A stretch of DNA of 64,000 nucleotides from Physcia stellaris (lineage: Eukaryota > Ascomycota > Lecanoromycetes > Caliciales > Physciaceae): contig JABSSW010000010.1 in NCBI GenBank assembly GCA_018902385.1, forward strand, positions 744,001-808,000, written 5' to 3'. The stretch's first letter is position 1, and the number at the start of each line of letters is the position of its first letter. Below are positions 60,465-64,000 of the stretch, piece after piece. Both the position numbers and the translations under genes were made by a program. The notes beneath the pieces are model-generated. The model worked only from the letters and a program-made list of their open reading frames with translations, had not been told where the DNA came from and made no database searches.

Positions 60465-61039
60465 TTTCGATCCTGCTCCCGGAATGATTGTTCTTCCTGA
60501 GACATCCAAGAGACGTAAAAGAATCGCCGAGGAGTATGATTCAATAACCCTCCGTCATCCGTGGGCGCTAGCCAGGATCTTGGCGACTTCGATCATGGTG
60601 GTGGATAGCCCAGACGTAGAACTCTCTGGAGACTGAGTGGTCCATTTGCACTTCACTGCTGAACTTGAAAATCACGGTACTTGGGTGCGAGGACTGTAGC
60701 CACGTACTGATGTTTGCGAGAGAGGAGCTTTGTAGTCAAGTAGGAGAAAATGACAACAGCACTCGCCTAGCCTCTTCGTTCGGACGCGACATGCCAAAAA
60801 TCGAATGTCCTGACTGCTGCATGAAACATTACACCAATACCTTACCCTCAATCTTTCGACTGCTACAGCTCACGCTCATGATTCTCCTTGTCCAGAACAC
60901 GCAATGTCCAGTGTCCCGACAATGGAGACTATACAGTAGCCGAGCCAGCCTACCGCTGACCACGGTCAGACTGGGGCATGTAGTGGGATCAATCGGCTGA
61001 AATGCTCCTGACGAATCTGCAAACCTCCATTATGCAAAT
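60465..61039. other. divergent promoter region (MCT carrier / hydratase)
   Basis: 575 bp between two divergent starts. The arrangement would allow joint regulation; no motif was identified. Confidence 0.4.
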
Positions 61040-62020
61040 ATGGCGCTGATCTTTCGACGCCTCAAGTCTACCGCAGCTTCCGCGTCGACCAAGCTTATTG
61101 CCGAAGAGCTCCTCACCCGCGCACAAAAGGCTGGACCGATCACACTACGTCAGTTGATTGATGCCAACCAGCTACAACGCTTGAGCCTAACGCTTGATCG
61201 GCCACATCTCTATAAGAGCCAGTCCATCAGCACAGAAGCACCGCCTGAGGGGACTCCCATTCCTCCTGGCTATCATCTCGCCTATTTCACGCCAGCTGCG
61301 CTGCCCAATGAGCTCGGAGTCGATGGTACAGACAGGAGTTATAGTCCAAGTAAGCCTTACACTCGGCGCATGTGGGCCGGCGGTGAAATTTCCTGGGATG
61401 TGGAGAATCGATTACGTGTCGGGGAAGAAGTGACTGAAACTACAAAATTTCTATCCGCGGATGCTAAAGTTACGCGGACTGGGGAAGAGATGATTGTGGT
61501 TGGCGTTGAAAAGACCTTCGAGAACCAGGACGGTATTGCATTGGTCGACAAAAGAGATTGGGTATTTCGCAAAGAGCTTTTGGAGCCTAATCCTGTCAGA
61601 TGCCTTGAATTGCCACAAAATATCCCTCTGCCAGAGCCAACCGGCCCTGAGGTCTTCTCCCGCGACTTTCTTCAGTCGCCGGTCACCTTATTTCGTTTCT
61701 CAGCATTGACCTTCAACGCCCATAAGATTCATTACTCTCAACCCTGGTGTAGGGACATCGAGGGTCACAGAGACATAGTAGTTCACGGGCCACTTAACCT
61801 AATCAATATGCTAGATTTATGGCGAGATGCGCAACCACACGAATCCGGTATTGTGCCGAAGAGCATCAGCTACCGCGCAACTGCGCCCATTTATGTCAAT
61901 GAACGATATAGAGGGTTACTCGAACAACGAGAAGGAAGAGGATCGATTGTCAAGCTCTGGGGCAGTGACGGCCAGGGAGGCGTAAGAGTAGGGATGACAG
62001 GGGACATAAGAGCCTTCTAA
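61040..62020 (+). CDS. hot-dog fold acyl-CoA hydratase (HTD2/MaoC-like)
   Basis: Single exon, 326 residues. Start MALIFRRLKSTAASASTKLI looks like a mitochondrial presequence. A first hot-dog part (AYFTPAALPNELGVDGTD, RRMWAGGEISW) is followed by the active second domain: TLFRFSALTFNAHKIHYSQP then HRDIVVHGPLNLINML. This is the family of HTD2-like 3-hydroxyacyl-thioester dehydratases, which also includes mesaconyl-/itaconyl-CoA hydratases. I cannot tell mitochondrial fatty-acid synthesis from C5-dicarboxylate catabolism by eye; the neighbours make the latter worth testing. Confidence 0.82.
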   Translation: MALIFRRLKSTAASASTKLIAEELLTRAQKAGPITLRQLIDANQLQRLSLTLDRPHLYKSQSISTEAPPEGTPIPPGYHLAYFTPAALPNELGVDGTDRSYSPSKPYTRRMWAGGEISWDVENRLRVGEEVTETTKFLSADAKVTRTGEEMIVVGVEKTFENQDGIALVDKRDWVFRKELLEPNPVRCLELPQNIPLPEPTGPEVFSRDFLQSPVTLFRFSALTFNAHKIHYSQPWCRDIEGHRDIVVHGPLNLINMLDLWRDAQPHESGIVPKSISYRATAPIYVNERYRGLLEQREGRGSIVKLWGSDGQGGVRVGMTGDIRAF

Positions 62021-62472
62021 AATACCAGCGTTTTGGCCAACCCTGTCATCACTTTCTGTGAGCTGAAATGCTCCTCCCACGTCGCAATCTTTATCTCAAA
62101 TCGAGATTTGGCGAATTGTTCAAATAACAGCCAAATCGAATCAACATGGTTAGAAAAGCCATTCAAACTACAAACCCTGAATCTCGAATATGCTTTGGAG
62201 CAGAGACTTATCCAGCACCAACACGACAATACGCGTGATCACGTGTTTGTGATTCGTCCGGGTTTGCGTCACATGTCATCGTTAGATTTCGGACCGTCCC
62301 CGGCTGGTCCTTTTTCTTGACTGGTGCATTGTAAGAAGTGACTTTCGCATGATCACGGCCGTTCGCCGTTGTTCATGTCGACCCCCTAGTGTTTGTCGAC
62401 GTTGTCAGGATTGCATTGTGTGAACTGTAGTGGCGTGCAGTTCTTCCGTTTTTCCCTAATTGTTCTCGGGTG
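62021..62472. other. intergenic, ligase promoter
   Basis: 452 bp between two genes on the same strand; no gene seen. Confidence 0.45.
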
Positions 62473-64000
62473 ATGATGGCCATGGGTCCATTACGTGTTG
62501 GATTATCAAGTCTTCGAAAAGCAGCATCCGCGGTAGCAAATTCTCGAAGGCGAAGTCTCAGCCTACATGAGTACCAAGCCCAAGGTCTTCTTTCCGAGTA
62601 CGGTATTCCTGTACCCAAGGGATACTTGTGCACCAGCGGCAACGAGGTCAAGAAGCACGTTTCCAATCACGGCGGTCAAGCGGTAGCCAAAGCCCAGATT
62701 CTTGCTGGTGGTCGCGGAAAGGGTGCCTTCGAGAATGGATATCAAGGAGGTGTACAGGTGGTTACGTCGTCAGTGGCTCGAAATCAATTGATTATAATAA
62801 GTCTGGGAAATGCTAATCATGGCAATCGTCAAGACCCGGAGAGGGCGAGCGAATTGCATCAAAGATGCTTGGACAAAAATTAATCACTAAGCAAACGGTT
62901 CCTGAAGGTCTACCTGTCGACAAGATTTACGTCGTCGAGAAGCTTAATGTCGCGAAGGAGTACTATCTAGCTATCACAGTAGATAGAGCATTAAGTTGTC
63001 CAGTCCTGATCATGACGGAAGGGGGCACAAGCGTGGAGCAATTAGCTGCTAGCAATCGGTCTGCTGTCGTGAGGGTACCCCTAAAGTATGACGAAGGAAT
63101 ACCGCCTAAGGTCATCTCCAACATTCGCAAAAAACTTGGCTTCTCTGACGAGGCCGACATCGCCAGTGTACTGCAAGGTCTTTATCGTTTCTTCAAAGAA
63201 AAGGACGCAAGCCTTGTAGAGATCAATCCCCTCATTACTGAAGAAGGCACAGGCCGTCTCATTTGTGCCGACTCAAAAGTGTCCATTGACAATGCAGCTG
63301 CGACACGCCAAAGCCAGGTCATTGAGCTTCGAGACAGGAGTCAAGAGATGGACGTCGAGCTTGAAGCGGAAAAGCATGGCCTCGTCTACGTGCAACTTGA
63401 CGGGAATATCGGCTGCCTCGTCAATGGCGCTGGCCTTGCTATGGCTACAAACGACGCTGTCGCCCACTTCGGAGGGAAATGCGCCAATTTCCTTGATGGC
63501 GGCGGACAGGCGACCAAAGAGACTATGTTAAAGGCCTTTGAACTCTTACTGAGTGATAAGAGGGTCAACACTTTACTGGTCAACATTTACGGAGGTCTGT
63601 TCCTAAGTCGCGGAAGCTTCATTCTGTTAGTGGATATATTGACTGCAGTGCAGGTATCATTAGGTGTGATATGATCGCAGAGTCTATCGTAGCAGCAGCG
63701 AAGAACTTTAAGGATGTCCCGGTTGTTGTTCGTCTTCAAGGGACTAACTCAGCGGAAGGACAACGAATGGTAAGTTCATCGCCCTAGGACCGTCATGTCA
63801 GACCTGTCATTAAACTCATGCTTTTCTACGACAGATTGCCGAGTCTGGTCTTAAGCTATTTGCGGAAGACGAATTTGGTGATGCTGTACAGAAAGCCATC
63901 GAACTAGCTGGGAGCAGTATTGACACTGCATCCACAAAGGTTCAAGAAATCAAGATGGCAGACGCCCCCGGTAAAGTACAAAAGTCTAGTAGTGGGCATT
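62473..64000 (+). CDS. succinate-CoA ligase beta subunit paralogue, partial at right edge
   Basis: Exons 62473..62768, 62834..63594, 63654..63769, 63835..64000 (runs off the window). A basic presequence ends at RRSLSLHEYQAQGLLSEYG, the start of the ATP-grasp domain. Other marks: KAQILAGGRGKGAFENG, SLVEINPLI, LDGNIGCLVNGAGLAMATND, GGKCANFLDGGGQATKE and NIYGG/IIRCDMIAESIV. Exon 1 was ended at GTCAGT (62769) because this gives VTSPGEGERIASKM in frame. Family enzymes join a dicarboxylate to CoA in the mitochondrial matrix. Several blocks differ from the usual housekeeping beta subunit as I remember it, so this may be a second, specialised copy. Confidence 0.88.

Noticed and set aside
60665-61000. 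111-codon plus-strand frame before the hydratase
   Set aside because: Cys pairs look interesting but there is no family pattern, and it sits in the divergent promoter region.
1-64000. CRISPR arrays, rRNA and tRNA genes
   Set aside because: None seen. CRISPR is not expected in a fungal nuclear genome, and I noticed no tRNA-like B-box with matching stems by eye; a tRNA scan would be needed to exclude them.

Overview
The window is nuclear DNA of a filamentous ascomycete (Pezizomycotina). Genes have 45-140 nt GT-AG introns with CTAAC-like branch points, and the set is typically fungal: AreB-type GATA factor, nodulin-like and monocarboxylate-type MFS carriers, PTH11/rhodopsin-like membrane proteins, a CYP52-type P450, an M43 metalloprotease and RRG7. 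Class and species cannot be fixed from the sequence. Exon models below were worked out by hand from splice consensus, phase and family motifs.

Layout. 0-4 kb: three small secreted proteins. 4.4-9.2 kb: decayed material (a fragment with a 5-bp duplication, an ankyrin gene in pieces, a flavin monooxygenase with one frameshift). 9.4-21 kb: a compact housekeeping block (RRG7, nodulin-like MFS, SERINC/TMS1, areB, PMS1). 21.9-33.0 kb: one very AT-rich block, a fossil LTR retrotransposon of probable Ty3/Gypsy type lying on the minus strand. 33.4-39 kb: a nitrate/nitrite porter and a DUF8004-type gene. 39-42 kb: no gene, but a pair of about 155-bp direct repeats. 42-56 kb: P450, rhodopsin-like protein, small Cys-rich protein, hypothetical protein, aldo-keto reductase, DCR2-type phosphatase, secreted M43 protease. 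57.7-58.4 kb: a decayed PTH11-like gene. 59-64 kb: an MCT-type carrier, a hot-dog acyl-CoA hydratase and a succinate-CoA ligase beta paralogue that runs off the right edge; these may form a dicarboxyl-CoA module.

Most striking signal. The two 160-bp LTRs of the fossil differ at about 33 positions. By hand alignment every difference is a C/T or G/A transition in CpC or CpT context (or the complement), and none is at CpA or CpG. The whole 11-kb block shows the same bias: TCG, TCA and ACA survive while CC, GG, CT and AG are nearly gone. This is RIP-like hypermutation with a CpY target, unlike the CpA preference usually described for RIP.

How the genes relate. areB (a nitrogen GATA factor) and a nitrate porter are both present, 17 kb apart and separated by the hypermutated block. 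Otherwise most neighbours look functionally unrelated, as usual in fungi.
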